Position numbers and translations under genes: made by a program. A DNA stretch of 64,000 nt from positions 55,765 through 119,764 of the forward strand of contig CAZXIJ010000013.1 of the NCBI GenBank assembly GCA_964640725.1. The letters are read 5' to 3'. This DNA comes from CALHVX01 sp964640725 (GTDB lineage: Bacteria; Pseudomonadota; Gammaproteobacteria; Pseudomonadales; Azotimanducaceae). Shown one piece after another: positions 40,718-54,299 of this stretch; positions within the stretch are counted from its first letter, which is position 1, and each line of letters starts with the position of its first letter. The notes below the pieces were generated by a model. That model was given only the letters and a program-made list of their open reading frames with translations. It ran no database searches and was not told where the DNA came from.

Positions 40718-41548
40718 ATGACTGCTACCTTACCTGTCGATCAGGCCGCCCTGGCAGCCCTTGCGGCCAGAATCGAAGAAGCGTCCCTGAATGCCTGGCC
40801 GGCGCTGCAGCAGCAGCTGTATCACGGCTGGGTGCTGCGCTTCTCCCGGGGCTTTACCCGCCGCGCGAACAGCGTCCAGGTCGGCCCGACAACAGATCGG
40901 GCGGCTCCCCTTGACGATAGCCTGATCGAGCGGGTTCGCTACTGCGAGAATCGCTACGCGGCCGAAGATCTGGCCACCGTGTTCCGCCTGACCAGCCTTC
41001 AGCCCCAGGATGACCTGGAGACACTGCTCCATCAGCGCGGCTACCGCCGCGCCGGAGAGACCCTGGTCATGGCCTGTCGCTTGCCGGAGCCCTCTGCGCC
41101 GACCGAAGACCCGGTTGCCAGCCCTCGGCGAGGCCGCCAGCTGGCATCGGTCGAGGACTGGCTGGCCATCTACGCGAGCCTCGCCGGGCTGCCGCCCGAG
41201 GGCGCGGCCCTGCACCGGGCCATCCTGCGGGGCATTCCCGGACAGCTGGGCCTGTGGGTCAGCGATGGGGCGCCCGGACCCGCACCCGCCTGCGAGCTGG
41301 CCTCGTCCTGCGGGCTGGCCGTGCACGAGGCCGAGCTGGTCGGCTTGTTCGACATCATTACCGCGCCCGCCCGCCGTCGGCAGGGCCATGGCCGAGCCGT
41401 GGTCGACGCGCTGCTACGCTGGGGATTGAGCCAGGGCGCGAGCTACGGCTATCTGCAGGTGACTGCCGACAACGACACCGCACAGGGACTGTACGAGCGC
41501 GTCGGGTTTCGGCCTCTATACCGTTACTGGTATCGCCACAGCAGCTAG
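40718..41548 (+). CDS. GNAT-family acetyltransferase with N-terminal extension
   Basis: A 276-aa protein. The N-terminal half has EEASLNAWPALQQQLYHGWV followed by LRFSRGFTRRANSV, a pattern seen in a known subgroup of GNAT proteins. The C-terminal half carries the acetyl-CoA motif APARRRQGHGRAVVDALLRW and YLQVTADNDTAQGLYERVGF. This two-part architecture is shared by several uncharacterised acetyltransferases. The substrate is unknown. Confidence 0.85.
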   Translation: MTATLPVDQAALAALAARIEEASLNAWPALQQQLYHGWVLRFSRGFTRRANSVQVGPTTDRAAPLDDSLIERVRYCENRYAAEDLATVFRLTSLQPQDDLETLLHQRGYRRAGETLVMACRLPEPSAPTEDPVASPRRGRQLASVEDWLAIYASLAGLPPEGAALHRAILRGIPGQLGLWVSDGAPGPAPACELASSCGLAVHEAELVGLFDIITAPARRRQGHGRAVVDALLRWGLSQGASYGYLQVTADNDTAQGLYERVGFRPLYRYWYRHSS

Positions 41549-41999
41549 CGGACACCCGGCGGCCGACTTGATTTGCAGCGCCTATTCTGGGATGTTTCGC
41601 TGCCGCGCAGCGCTCTGGACAACCCGGAGACGTTGAGCCTATGCGGCCCAATCTGACCCTTCCAAAGGAACGGGCACACCGGGCTGCATTCTCGGTCACA
41701 GCCGGCACTGCTCCTGGCGTAGTTGCTTGGAGCAGAGCAGAAAAACCTTTGGCAACAGGCAGTTACGCCTGACCAAGGCCTCGACCAGGATCCTGGCAGT
41801 TCCCAGACCGCCACTGCGGGCGATCCCCGCGGTCAGGGAACCCTACGCGCCGAACAGGCACGTGACGCCGCGCAGGCTAGCCTGCAAGCGCGCTGAAGAG
41901 GGCGTGAGTATGTGTCCTGGGGGGCACCCCGTGTACCTGTGCCGGAGAGCCAGGAACACACGGATCATTTTGGGACGGACAGGACGGAAGACACGCCAT
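41549..41999. other. 451-bp region upstream of gltB without a supported gene
   Basis: The frame of gltB is open back to 41727, but the translated upstream part is Arg/Pro-rich with no family pattern, and GltB needs only its short propeptide. I see no convincing sigma-70 promoter or riboswitch. The stretch GGAAGACACGCCAT before the gltB ATG contains its ribosome site. A long 5' leader is possible. Confidence 0.4.
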
Positions 42000-46619
<4,620 letters not shown>

Positions 46620-46692
46620 CGGGCGCGATTCAGCGCTGGCGAACGGAATGAGAGACCGGCGGGAGCCGGCCACAGCAAGGAACAGTCAAAGC

Positions 46693-48156
46693 ATGGGCAA
46701 GCCCACAGGATTCATGGAAGTCGGCCGCAAGACCGAGGCCTATCGGCCACCGGCAGAGCGGATGCTGGACTTCAAGGAAATTTACGGCGATCACAACACC
46801 GGCCACCTGCAGGAGCAGGGATCCCGGTGCATGGATTGCGGCGTGCCGTTCTGCCAGTCGAACGAAGGCTGCCCGATTCACAACCTGATCCCCGAATGGA
46901 ACGATCTGGTATACCGCGATCAATGGCGCGAAGCGCTCGACCGGCTGCACAAAACGAACAACTTTCCGGAGTTCACGGGCCGGGTGTGCCCCGCGCCCTG
47001 TGAAGGCGCCTGCGTGCTGGGCATCACCGATCCGGCGGTCACCATCAAGAACATCGAGATGGCGATCATCGACCGCGGCTTTGCCGAGGGCTGGGTCGTG
47101 CCGACCCCGCCGGCAAACCGCACGGACAAGCGCATCGCTGTGGTGGGGTCTGGCCCCGCCGGGCTCGCCGCCGCTGACCAGCTCAACAAAGCCGGGCACG
47201 CAGTCACCGTTTTCGAGCGCGCGGACCGGGTGGGCGGCCTGCTGATGTACGGCATCCCGAACATGAAGCTCGAGAAGGACGGCGTGGTTGAGCGCCGCGT
47301 GGAGCTCCTGCGTGCCGAGGGCATCGAGTTCCGCACCGGCGTCGCCGTCGGCGACGGCACCAGCGGGTCCGTCGACTCCCGCAAGCTGCAGCAGGACTAC
47401 GATGCGGTGCTGTTGTCCACGGGCGCCACGACCCCCCGGGATCTGCCGATTCCCGGACGCGATCTGAAAGGCGTGCACTTCGCGATGGACTTCCTGACCG
47501 CCAACACCAAGAGCCTGCTGGACAGCGAGCACGCCGACGGCGCCTACATCTCTGCCAAGGACAAGGACGTCATCGTGATTGGCGGCGGCGATACCGGCAC
47601 GGACTGCATTGGCACCTCGCTGCGCCACGGCTGCAAGTCGCTGGTGAATTTCGAGCTGTTTCCCAAGCCTCCGGAAGCCCGCGCCGACAACAACCCCTGG
47701 CCGACCTGGCCGCGCATCTACCGTGTGGATTACGGCCACGAAGAAGCCAGCGAGCGGGACGGTGACGACCCGCGGGTGTACAGCATCTCCAGCGTTGAGT
47801 TCTGCGATAACGGCAACGGCCATATCAAGGCCATCAAGACCGTGAACGTGGCGTTCAAGGACGGCAAGTTCGAGAACGTGCCCGGGTCAGAAAAAGAGTG
47901 GCCCTGCGATCTGGCGCTGCTGGCCCTGGGATTCCTGGGACCTGAGCACGAGGTCAGCGAGCCCCTGCAGCTGGACTACGACGCCCGCTCCAACTACGCC
48001 GCCGACTACGGCGCCTACCGCACCAACGTCGACAATGTGTTCGCCGCCGGCGACTGCCGCCGCGGGCAATCGCTGGTCGTGCGCGCCATCAACGAGGGCC
48101 GGGAAGCGGCCCGGGAAATCGACAAGTTTCTGATGGGCAGCAGCCAGCTGCCCTGA
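46693..48156 (+). CDS. gltD: Glutamate synthase (NADPH) small subunit
   Basis: A 487-aa flavoprotein. The N-terminal cysteine clusters for 4Fe-4S centres (RCMDCGVPFCQ...GCP and CPAPCEGAC) are followed by the FAD-binding VVGSGPAGLAAADQL and the NADPH-binding VIGGGDTGTDCIGT. A C-terminal AAGDCRRGQSLVVRAINEGR closes the FAD site. It passes electrons from NADPH to GltB. AAGGA (46677-46681) lies about 11 nt before the ATG. It is cotranscribed with gltB. Confidence 0.96.
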   Translation: MGKPTGFMEVGRKTEAYRPPAERMLDFKEIYGDHNTGHLQEQGSRCMDCGVPFCQSNEGCPIHNLIPEWNDLVYRDQWREALDRLHKTNNFPEFTGRVCPAPCEGACVLGITDPAVTIKNIEMAIIDRGFAEGWVVPTPPANRTDKRIAVVGSGPAGLAAADQLNKAGHAVTVFERADRVGGLLMYGIPNMKLEKDGVVERRVELLRAEGIEFRTGVAVGDGTSGSVDSRKLQQDYDAVLLSTGATTPRDLPIPGRDLKGVHFAMDFLTANTKSLLDSEHADGAYISAKDKDVIVIGGGDTGTDCIGTSLRHGCKSLVNFELFPKPPEARADNNPWPTWPRIYRVDYGHEEASERDGDDPRVYSISSVEFCDNGNGHIKAIKTVNVAFKDGKFENVPGSEKEWPCDLALLALGFLGPEHEVSEPLQLDYDARSNYAADYGAYRTNVDNVFAAGDCRRGQSLVVRAINEGREAAREIDKFLMGSSQLP

Positions 48157-48176
48157 GCGATTGCGTCGACGCGACG

Positions 48177-48220
48177 GCCGGAGGCCTTGGCAGCCCCGGC
48201 TGCGCCTTAGCGGCCTCGGC
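48177..48220. terminator. GC-rich hairpin between convergent gltD and damX-like gene
   Basis: GCCGGAGGCC (48177-48186) pairs with GGCCTCGGC (48212-48220) with one bulged base, enclosing a small inner hairpin GCAGC-cccg-GCTGC (48190-48203 region). It fills the 63-bp space between the two convergent genes. It lacks a U-tract, so its role as terminator is tentative. Confidence 0.35.
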
Positions 48221-49872
48221 TATTGCGCCCGAATCGTCTGCTGGACGGCAGACAGCTCCCGGATCCAGGGCTTGACCCGACCGACCGCGGCCGGCAGCCG
48301 GCGACTCGCCTGCTCGGCTGCTGCCCGGTTCGGGTAGCTGCCGAAGGTCGCCACATACAGCTGCTTGCCGTCGACGTTGCGCCGGTACACCGCAAAGTCT
48401 GAGGGTCGGCGCTGCTTTTCCAGATAGCCCGCCATGCCCTCGCGGCTGGCCAGGGTAATGAGCTGGACGGTGTAGTGCGTGCCGTCCCGGGTGAGCAGCC
48501 AGTCACTGCCCCGCACGCCGGGCACGAGCCCGGTGTCGGACGCGACCGTGTTTCTGGCGGCGGGCGCTGGAGCCGGCGCCGGTTTGGTCTCGGCCTTGGC
48601 GACGGGCTCCGCCTTAGCGACAGCTTGCGTCGGGGGCTCAGGGACCGGCTGCGCCGCGACCGTCGGCGCCTGCCTGGGGGCTGCCGGCTCCGGAGCCGCT
48701 GGCTGGGCCACCACGGCCTTCGGCGTGGGCGGCACGAGGCGCAGCTGCGGATTGAGCCCGGGCGGGGTGCGCACCGGAGGCTGCGCCGACGTCTGAGCCC
48801 GCTCAACCGCCGTCTGCTGTGTGCCCCGGACCACCGGCGCCAACGCATTGGCCCCCCCGGCATCGTCATCGGGCCCGAGGGATGCGGGTTCAGCACCCGT
48901 CTGCGGGTCAGCGTCTGGCAGCGGCTGGGGCATGCTGGCGGCGACGACCTCGGCATCCGGCTCTGGCCCGCCGTCAATCCAGGCGTACAGCAGCCCCACC
49001 ACGACCAGCAGGCCAAGGGTCAGCCACAGGTGCGGGATCGGGAACACCTTGGCCTGGGAGGCGAAGCCGGCCCGCGCCTGCTCAGGCTGCTGCGCCAGCA
49101 TCTCGCTGGCCAGAACGTCGATGCGTCCGGGCAGGCCTTCGCTGGCCTGGTACAGGCTCGCCATCTGCTCCTCCGAAAACGGCGAGCCGGGATAGCCGAG
49201 CTGCCGGGCACGCCACTCCACATAGGCCCGGGCGTCGGCTTCGGTCAGGGGCAGGAGGGCACTCTCGTAACAGGCGATATCGAGATCGGTCGTCGCGTGC
49301 GTGACCCGGTCTGGCAAGGTCTGGTCTCCGAACAGCAGGACCCGCAGGCGACAGTCTACGGACAGGGACAGGAGCGCTTCCAGCGCGCCGGTGCTGGCCA
49401 GCTGGGCGTCATCGACCAGGACCGCGCACAGGCGCTCAGCCGCCTGCTGCGTGCTCAGGTGCTCCCGCAGCAGCAGCGCGAGCGCCGTGCTTTCCGGGTG
49501 ATCGCCGGCATCGACGCCGAGTTGGTGCGCCAGCGTCTGATAGAGGGCCGCCGCATCTTTGCAGCTGTTGCCGTCGATCGCGGCAACAGTGGCGTTGCTG
49601 GCCAGGGCCTGGCGCAGGTGCCGAAAGAGCGTGGATTTGCCGGTCGCGGCCGGGCCGGTGATCAGCAGGGCGCGCCGCGACCACTTGCTGAGGTGCCGCA
49701 GCTGATCGAACAGGCGCTTGCGCGGCCCCTGGGGAAACAGCTCGTCGCTGCCCGAGGCAAAGGGCGCTCGCCGCGGTGCCAGCGGCGGGTCCAGCGCATC
49801 TCGCACCGTCACCGCAGGCTGCGCTGGGAGGACGGGCTCTTCCAGCTCGTGGGTGTTCATAGGATCGCTCAT
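48220..49872 (-). CDS. DamX-like AAA+ / SPOR-domain membrane protein
   Basis: A 550-aa bitopic protein. A cytoplasmic ExeA-like AAA domain with Walker A ITGPAATGKSTLF (residues 71-83) and Walker B-like LCAVLVDDAQ is followed by one transmembrane helix (about 282-299), a Pro/Ala-rich linker and a C-terminal SPOR domain (HYTVQLITLASREGMAGYLE, YVATFGSYPNRAAAEQA). SPOR domains bind denuded septal peptidoglycan. The aroK-aroB-damX order is conserved in Gammaproteobacteria, and DamX takes part in cell division. The start codon overlaps the aroB stop by ATGA. Confidence 0.85.
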   Translation of the reverse strand: MSDPMNTHELEEPVLPAQPAVTVRDALDPPLAPRRAPFASGSDELFPQGPRKRLFDQLRHLSKWSRRALLITGPAATGKSTLFRHLRQALASNATVAAIDGNSCKDAAALYQTLAHQLGVDAGDHPESTALALLLREHLSTQQAAERLCAVLVDDAQLASTGALEALLSLSVDCRLRVLLFGDQTLPDRVTHATTDLDIACYESALLPLTEADARAYVEWRARQLGYPGSPFSEEQMASLYQASEGLPGRIDVLASEMLAQQPEQARAGFASQAKVFPIPHLWLTLGLLVVVGLLYAWIDGGPEPDAEVVAASMPQPLPDADPQTGAEPASLGPDDDAGGANALAPVVRGTQQTAVERAQTSAQPPVRTPPGLNPQLRLVPPTPKAVVAQPAAPEPAAPRQAPTVAAQPVPEPPTQAVAKAEPVAKAETKPAPAPAPAARNTVASDTGLVPGVRGSDWLLTRDGTHYTVQLITLASREGMAGYLEKQRRPSDFAVYRRNVDGKQLYVATFGSYPNRAAAEQASRRLPAAVGRVKPWIRELSAVQQTIRAQ

Positions 49873-50981
49873 GCGTCGGCCACCTCCAGGCCAAAGGCGC
49901 GCAGCTGCGTGGCGCTGCTTGTGAGCACATCCATCAGTGCTGCTGTGGGGACGTCGCTGTGAACCGCCACTTGCCCAAGACCGTGCGAAAGAATAAGGCG
50001 CAGTTTGCCGTCTTGGACCTTCTTGTCCAAGCCCATCGTTTCGAGCATGGCTTCCGGATCCAGGGCGGGCGCCGTCACCGGCAATCCCAGGACCTGCAGC
50101 AAACGGCCAATCCGGGCAACATCGCCGGCGGGGCACAGCCCCAGCGCGGCAGACAGCATTGCCGCCTGCACCATCCCGATGGCCACCGCTTCGCCGTGCA
50201 GAAACTGCTGGTAGCCGGTCAGAGTCTCGATGGCATGGCCAAAGGTATGGCCAAAATTGAGGATTGCCCGAATGCCGGCTTCCCGCTCATCGGCCGCGAC
50301 CACCTCGGCCTTGTTCTCGACGCTGCGCCGCACTGCGTAGCGCAGGGCCGCGCCGTCCCTGGCCTGCAACGCCGGGGCCGAGCGCTCGAGCCACTCGAAA
50401 AAGGGGAGATCGTTGATGGCCCCGTATTTGACCACCTCGGCCAGGCCCGCCGCGTACTCGCGATCCGGCAGAGTCCGCAACACTGTCGCGTCCGCCAACA
50501 CGGCCCGGGGCTGGTAGAACGCGCCGATCATGTTTTTGCCCAGCGGGTGGTTCACCGCGGTCTTGCCCCCCACGGACGAATCGACCTGGGCCAGCAGGGT
50601 GGTCGGCACCTGCACGAAGTCGACGCCGCGCTGGTAACAGGCCGCAGCAAAGCCCGTCAGATCGCCAACGACACCGCCCCCAAGGGCGATGAGGGTGGTT
50701 GACCGGCCGTGGCGGCGCTGCAGCAGGAAGCTCAGCAGGCTCTCAAAGACCTGCAGCGACTTGTGGGTCTCGCCGTCCGGCATCTCGAACACGTCAATCG
50801 CGGGGCCGTCGATCGCGGCCCGGAGCATGTCCAGATACAGGGGGCCAACGACATCATTGGTGACAATGACCACCTGGCTGCGGCTGAGCCAGGGCGCCAG
50901 GGCCCCCGGGGTTTCCAGAAGGCCCTCGCCGATCATCACCGGGTAGCTGCGCTCGCCCAGGTCAATGGTGACGGTATCCAT
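49869..50981 (-). CDS. aroB: 3-dehydroquinate synthase
   Basis: A 370-aa enzyme. The NAD-binding GGGVVGDLTGFAAACYQRGV is followed by QVPTTLLAQVDSSVGGKTAV and the zinc ligands in GLAEVVKYG (Glu), NFGHTFGHAIE (His) and FLHGEAVAIGM (His). It forms 3-dehydroquinate from DAHP, step two of the shikimate pathway. The ATG at 50981 has GGAGAG upstream; a GTG at 51005 would add eight residues. It lies between aroK (20-bp gap) and the damX-like gene. Confidence 0.95.
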   Translation of the reverse strand: MDTVTIDLGERSYPVMIGEGLLETPGALAPWLSRSQVVIVTNDVVGPLYLDMLRAAIDGPAIDVFEMPDGETHKSLQVFESLLSFLLQRRHGRSTTLIALGGGVVGDLTGFAAACYQRGVDFVQVPTTLLAQVDSSVGGKTAVNHPLGKNMIGAFYQPRAVLADATVLRTLPDREYAAGLAEVVKYGAINDLPFFEWLERSAPALQARDGAALRYAVRRSVENKAEVVAADEREAGIRAILNFGHTFGHAIETLTGYQQFLHGEAVAIGMVQAAMLSAALGLCPAGDVARIGRLLQVLGLPVTAPALDPEAMLETMGLDKKVQDGKLRLILSHGLGQVAVHSDVPTAALMDVLTSSATQLRAFGLEVADA

Positions 50982-51001
50982 GGCTCGCTCTCCGGTCGCG
51001 C

Positions 51002-51529
51002 TCACTGCAGCACCTCATCCTGACGCAGTCGCTGCTCGATCTTGCGAGCGAGCACCCGGGGCCCCTGGCGATCCGTCACAAAGCAGTAGTCGGCAATCTC
51101 GCGATACAGGGGGCCGCGCTCCCGCTGCAGGGCCTGCAGCTTCTCGCGCACGTCGCCGCCCTGGAGCAGCGGTCGCTTGCTGTCCCGGCTGGTGCGCTCC
51201 ACCAGCCGTTCCAGCGGGCTATCGAGGAAAATGACCGTGCCCCGGGACCCCAGGAAATGTCGATTTCGAGGGTCGAGCACGGCCCCGCCCCCGGTGGCGA
51301 GCACGGTGTCGTCCCAGGCCGTGGCCTCTTCGATCACCGCGACCTCCCGGGCGCGAAAGCCGGGCTCGCCTTCCACATCAAAGATCCAGCTGATGTCTGC
51401 GCCGGCGCGCTCTTCGATCAAATGATCCGTATCAGCAAACTGCCAGCCCAGGGACTGGGACAGCAGCCGTCCGACGGTGGTTTTGCCCACCGCCATCAGT
51501 CCGATCACAAAGAGCCGTCTGGCTGCCAT
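51002..51529 (-). CDS. aroK: Shikimate kinase
   Basis: A 175-aa P-loop kinase. Walker A is GLMAVGKTTVGRLLS. The shikimate-binding DTDHLIEERAGADISWIF, FRAREVAVIEEA and ATGGGAVLDPRNR, and the lid arginines in TSRDSKRPLLQG, are all present. It phosphorylates shikimate at the 3-hydroxyl. GAGGACAG precedes the ATG. It is separated from pilQ by a terminator and a leader hairpin, so the aro genes may have their own promoter. Confidence 0.94.
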   Translation of the reverse strand: MAARRLFVIGLMAVGKTTVGRLLSQSLGWQFADTDHLIEERAGADISWIFDVEGEPGFRAREVAVIEEATAWDDTVLATGGGAVLDPRNRHFLGSRGTVIFLDSPLERLVERTSRDSKRPLLQGGDVREKLQALQRERGPLYREIADYCFVTDRQGPRVLARKIEQRLRQDEVLQ

Positions 51530-51546
51530 CTGTCCTCGTCATGACC

Positions 51547-51574
51547 GTTCCCGCGCAGCGCTGCCCGCGGGAAC
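51547..51574 (-). repeat. Leader hairpin in front of aroK
   Basis: GTTCCCGCG (51547-51555) and CGCGGGAAC (51566-51574) form a perfect 9-bp stem with a 10-nt loop. On the minus strand it lies 18 bp upstream of the aroK ATG, just before its ribosome-binding site. It has no following U-tract. It could shape translation or stability of the aroK-aroB mRNA. Confidence 0.45.
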
Positions 51575-51599
51575 GCGCAAAATGACGAGTGTAAACGAA

Positions 51600-51623
51600 A
51601 GAGCGCGGCATAAGCCGCGCTCT
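51600..51623 (-). terminator. Rho-independent terminator of the pilMNOPQ operon
   Basis: AGAGCGCGGC and GCCGCGCTCT form a perfect 10-bp stem with a four-base loop, 25 bp after the pilQ stop. On the minus strand it is followed by TTCGTTT. The mirrored side has CGAAAA, so it may work in both directions. It separates pilQ from aroK. Confidence 0.75.
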
Positions 51624-51647
51624 CGAAAACGATGGCACCTTGCGGTG

Positions 51648-53750
51648 TCAGCGCGACTTGATGGAGTCCTGCAGGATCTTCGGCGTGATGAAGATCAGCA
51701 GCTCGGTCTTGTCGTCTCGCTCCGCCGTGCGACGGAACAGCCGGCCGACGTAGGGCAGGTCGCCCAGGAACGGCGCCTTGGTGGTCGAGACCGTCTTGTC
51801 GGTCTGGAAAATACCGCCGAGGACAACGGTCTGACCGTTGTCGACCAGCACTTCCGTTTCCACCTCGTTGGTGTTGATGGCCGGGATGCCATCGACCGAG
51901 AACTGCCCGACCGTGTCCTGCTTGACGTTCAGCTGCATGATAATCCGGTTGTCCGGGGTAATCTGCGGCGTCACTTCGAGGCTCAGCACGGCATCCTTAA
52001 AGGACGTCGAGGTCGCGCCGGAGCTGGTGTTTTCCTGGAAGGGAATCTCCACGCCCGACTCGATCATGGCGGTGCTCTTGTCACTGGTGATCACCTTGGG
52101 CCGCGCTACGACTTCGGCATGGCCGTCGGTCTGCAGGGCAGACAGTTCCAGGTCCAGCAGATAGCCGCCGCCGGTAAAGCCGACACCGAAGCTCGTGGCG
52201 CCCGCCTGGGCAACGCCCAGATCAACGACCAGGTCTTCCGGCGAGGTAATCTCGCCGTCACCCTCGACGATGATGTCCTGCAGCTCGTTCAAAGTGGTCA
52301 GCGAACCGCCGTACTTGAGGGTCTGCGGGCCGTTGTTTTTGGCCGCACCGCCGCCCCAGCGAACACCCAGCTGCTTGGAGTAGTTGGCGTTGGCAGACAC
52401 GATGCGGGACTCGATCAGTACCTGCGGTACCGGCACGTCCAGCCGCGAGATGATTTGCCGGAAGTCTTCCAGGCGCTCTGCGGTGTCGGTCAGAATGATC
52501 GAGTTGGTACGCTCGTCAACGATCACGCTGCCGCGCTCAGACATGAGTGACTGGCCCCCCGGGCCGTTGGCCTGGCTGAACAGCTCGAACAGCTCCGTGG
52601 CGCTGGCATAGCTCACCTGGATGAACTCGGTGCGCAGCGGCGCAAGCTCAGAGATCTGCTTCTGGTTTTCCAGCTCCAGCTTCTCCCGGGCCGCGATTTC
52701 CGCCGCCGGGGCGACCAGCAGCACGTTGCCGGTCTGGCGCTGATCGAGACCCTTGGTCTTGAGGATCAGTTCCAGAGCCTGGTCCCAGGGCACGTTCTTG
52801 AGCCGCAGGGTAATGCGACCGCTAACCGTGTCGCTGGCAACAAGGTTCAGGTCCGTAAAGTCAGCAATCAGCTGCAGCACCGAGCGAACCTCGATGTCCT
52901 GGAAGTTCAAAGACAGCTTCTCGCCGGAGTACTTGAACAGGTCGTCACGCTGGGCGACTTCGTCCTGAGTCAGCGGCGTGATGTCTACGGACATGGTGTT
53001 GTCTGCCTGGTAGGCCAGGTAGTCGTAGTTGCCGATCGCGTTAATGGTAATGATCGTGTGGTCGCCCTGCTGCACGGCATCGACAATCTGTACCGGCGTC
53101 GCGAAATCGGTGACGTCCAGGCGACGGCGCAGGGATTCCGGCAACGATGTGTTGCGGACTTCGACCTGAATGCTGTTGCCTTTGCTGGTGACGTCAACAG
53201 GCGCTTTGGGGTTCGACAGCTTGAGGAGCACTCGGCCTTCACCGTTCTCGCCGCGGCGGAAGTCGATCTCGGCAACCTCTGAGCCCGTGAACTGATCGCG
53301 CACCTGGGCGCTGCGCTCGGCTTCGGTCATGCCCGGCGCTGCGGCCGTCTCGACGCCGGTGGCGCCAACCAGCATGACCAGGGTGTTGCCTTCGACCGAG
53401 GTCTCGTAGCCCACCAGAGTCGTGAGGTTAACAATGGCCCGGGTGCGATCCTTGGTGCTGACGATCGACACGCGACGGGCGTTGCCGATACCCAGCGGAT
53501 GATGCTTTTGGCTGAGCGTGCTCACCACCCCTGGCATGTCCAGCACGATGCGCGCTGGCTGCTCGATGGTGTAGCCGTCCGCGTTTGGCGGCGGCGAGTC
53601 AAACTCAAACCGGATTTCAGTCTTGTCGCCTGGCAACGAAGAGAAGCTCACGTCTTCGATGACGGCAGCCCAGACCTGCGCGACCGGCAACAGCGCTATC
53701 GCGAGCGTTGCGGCCAGGCTCTTCGCGGCCTGCTTGAATTGCTTACCCAT
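51648..53750 (-). CDS. pilQ: Type IV pilus secretin PilQ
   Basis: A 700-aa outer-membrane secretin. A signal peptide (MGKQFKQAAKSLAATLAIAL, cleavage near VWA) is followed by two AMIN domains that bind peptidoglycan (VIEDVSFSSLPGDKTEIRFE onward, and about 135-240). The STN/N0 and N1 domains come next (LSLNFQDIEVRSVLQLIADF, FIQVSYASATELFELF). The secretin barrel closes it (VPQVLIESRIVSANANYSKQ, VLVDNGQTVVLGGIF, TELLIFITPKIL). It forms the pilus exit gate. The second ATG (53750) is preferred because AGAGG lies 9 nt upstream; the first ATG (53759) directly abuts that site. Confidence 0.94.
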   Translation of the reverse strand: MGKQFKQAAKSLAATLAIALLPVAQVWAAVIEDVSFSSLPGDKTEIRFEFDSPPPNADGYTIEQPARIVLDMPGVVSTLSQKHHPLGIGNARRVSIVSTKDRTRAIVNLTTLVGYETSVEGNTLVMLVGATGVETAAAPGMTEAERSAQVRDQFTGSEVAEIDFRRGENGEGRVLLKLSNPKAPVDVTSKGNSIQVEVRNTSLPESLRRRLDVTDFATPVQIVDAVQQGDHTIITINAIGNYDYLAYQADNTMSVDITPLTQDEVAQRDDLFKYSGEKLSLNFQDIEVRSVLQLIADFTDLNLVASDTVSGRITLRLKNVPWDQALELILKTKGLDQRQTGNVLLVAPAAEIAAREKLELENQKQISELAPLRTEFIQVSYASATELFELFSQANGPGGQSLMSERGSVIVDERTNSIILTDTAERLEDFRQIISRLDVPVPQVLIESRIVSANANYSKQLGVRWGGGAAKNNGPQTLKYGGSLTTLNELQDIIVEGDGEITSPEDLVVDLGVAQAGATSFGVGFTGGGYLLDLELSALQTDGHAEVVARPKVITSDKSTAMIESGVEIPFQENTSSGATSTSFKDAVLSLEVTPQITPDNRIIMQLNVKQDTVGQFSVDGIPAINTNEVETEVLVDNGQTVVLGGIFQTDKTVSTTKAPFLGDLPYVGRLFRRTAERDDKTELLIFITPKILQDSIKSR

Positions 53751-53762
53751 GAATCTCATCCT

Positions 53763-54299
53763 CTATTCCAGCCCCGCAGTTGCCAGCGCAACCGTCCGCG
53801 CCCGTTCCACCCAACCGCCTGTGCCGTCGGGTACGATTTCAATCAGTTCAATGCCTGCATCTTCGATACTCTGGATCTTGCCGTGATCGGTACCGATGTA
53901 GTCGCCGCGCTGGACCCGGTGTACGCCACCTTCTCCATCCCGCACGAGCGCGAAGAGCTGACGCCCTTGCTCCAGGGTGCCCACCATGGCCAGCTGGCCA
54001 ATGGTGAATTGCTCCAGAAACTGCTTGACCCGATTCGAGTCGGGGCGCACCTGGGGGCCGCCGCTCTTGCGCTGCACCTTGCGGACCACCACCGGCGGCT
54101 CGAAGGGGCTGCGCATGGCGCTTGCCTGGTAGGCAAAGGGCGGCACCTGCTCAAAGGGCGGCAACGGGTCGATGCGGCCCTTGGGCCGGCTTTTTACTTC
54201 ATCCATGAAGGCTCTCAGATCGCTTTGATCCGCACCGCCGCCACAGCCGGCAAGGGCTGCAGTCGCGGCAAGAGCCAGGAAGAGACGCATGGGTCGCAT
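53763..54299 (-). CDS. pilP: Type IV pilus assembly lipoprotein PilP
   Basis: A 178-aa lipoprotein (lipobox LAALAGCGG) with a disordered region (PFEPPVVVRK) and a C-terminal beta domain (MVGTLEQGRQLFALVRDGEG followed by GVHRVQRGDYIG) that binds PilQ. It links the inner-membrane PilMNO complex to the secretin. The ATG at 54299 sits in a TGATG junction with pilO and has GGAGGAAGG upstream. Confidence 0.93.
   Translation of the reverse strand: MRPMRLFLALAATAALAGCGGGADQSDLRAFMDEVKSRPKGRIDPLPPFEQVPPFAYQASAMRSPFEPPVVVRKVQRKSGGPQVRPDSNRVKQFLEQFTIGQLAMVGTLEQGRQLFALVRDGEGGVHRVQRGDYIGTDHGKIQSIEDAGIELIEIVPDGTGGWVERARTVALATAGLE

Noticed and set aside
41727..41999. A 91-codon N-terminal extension of GltB
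   Set aside because: The propeptide from 42000 already matches the family length; the extension looks random.
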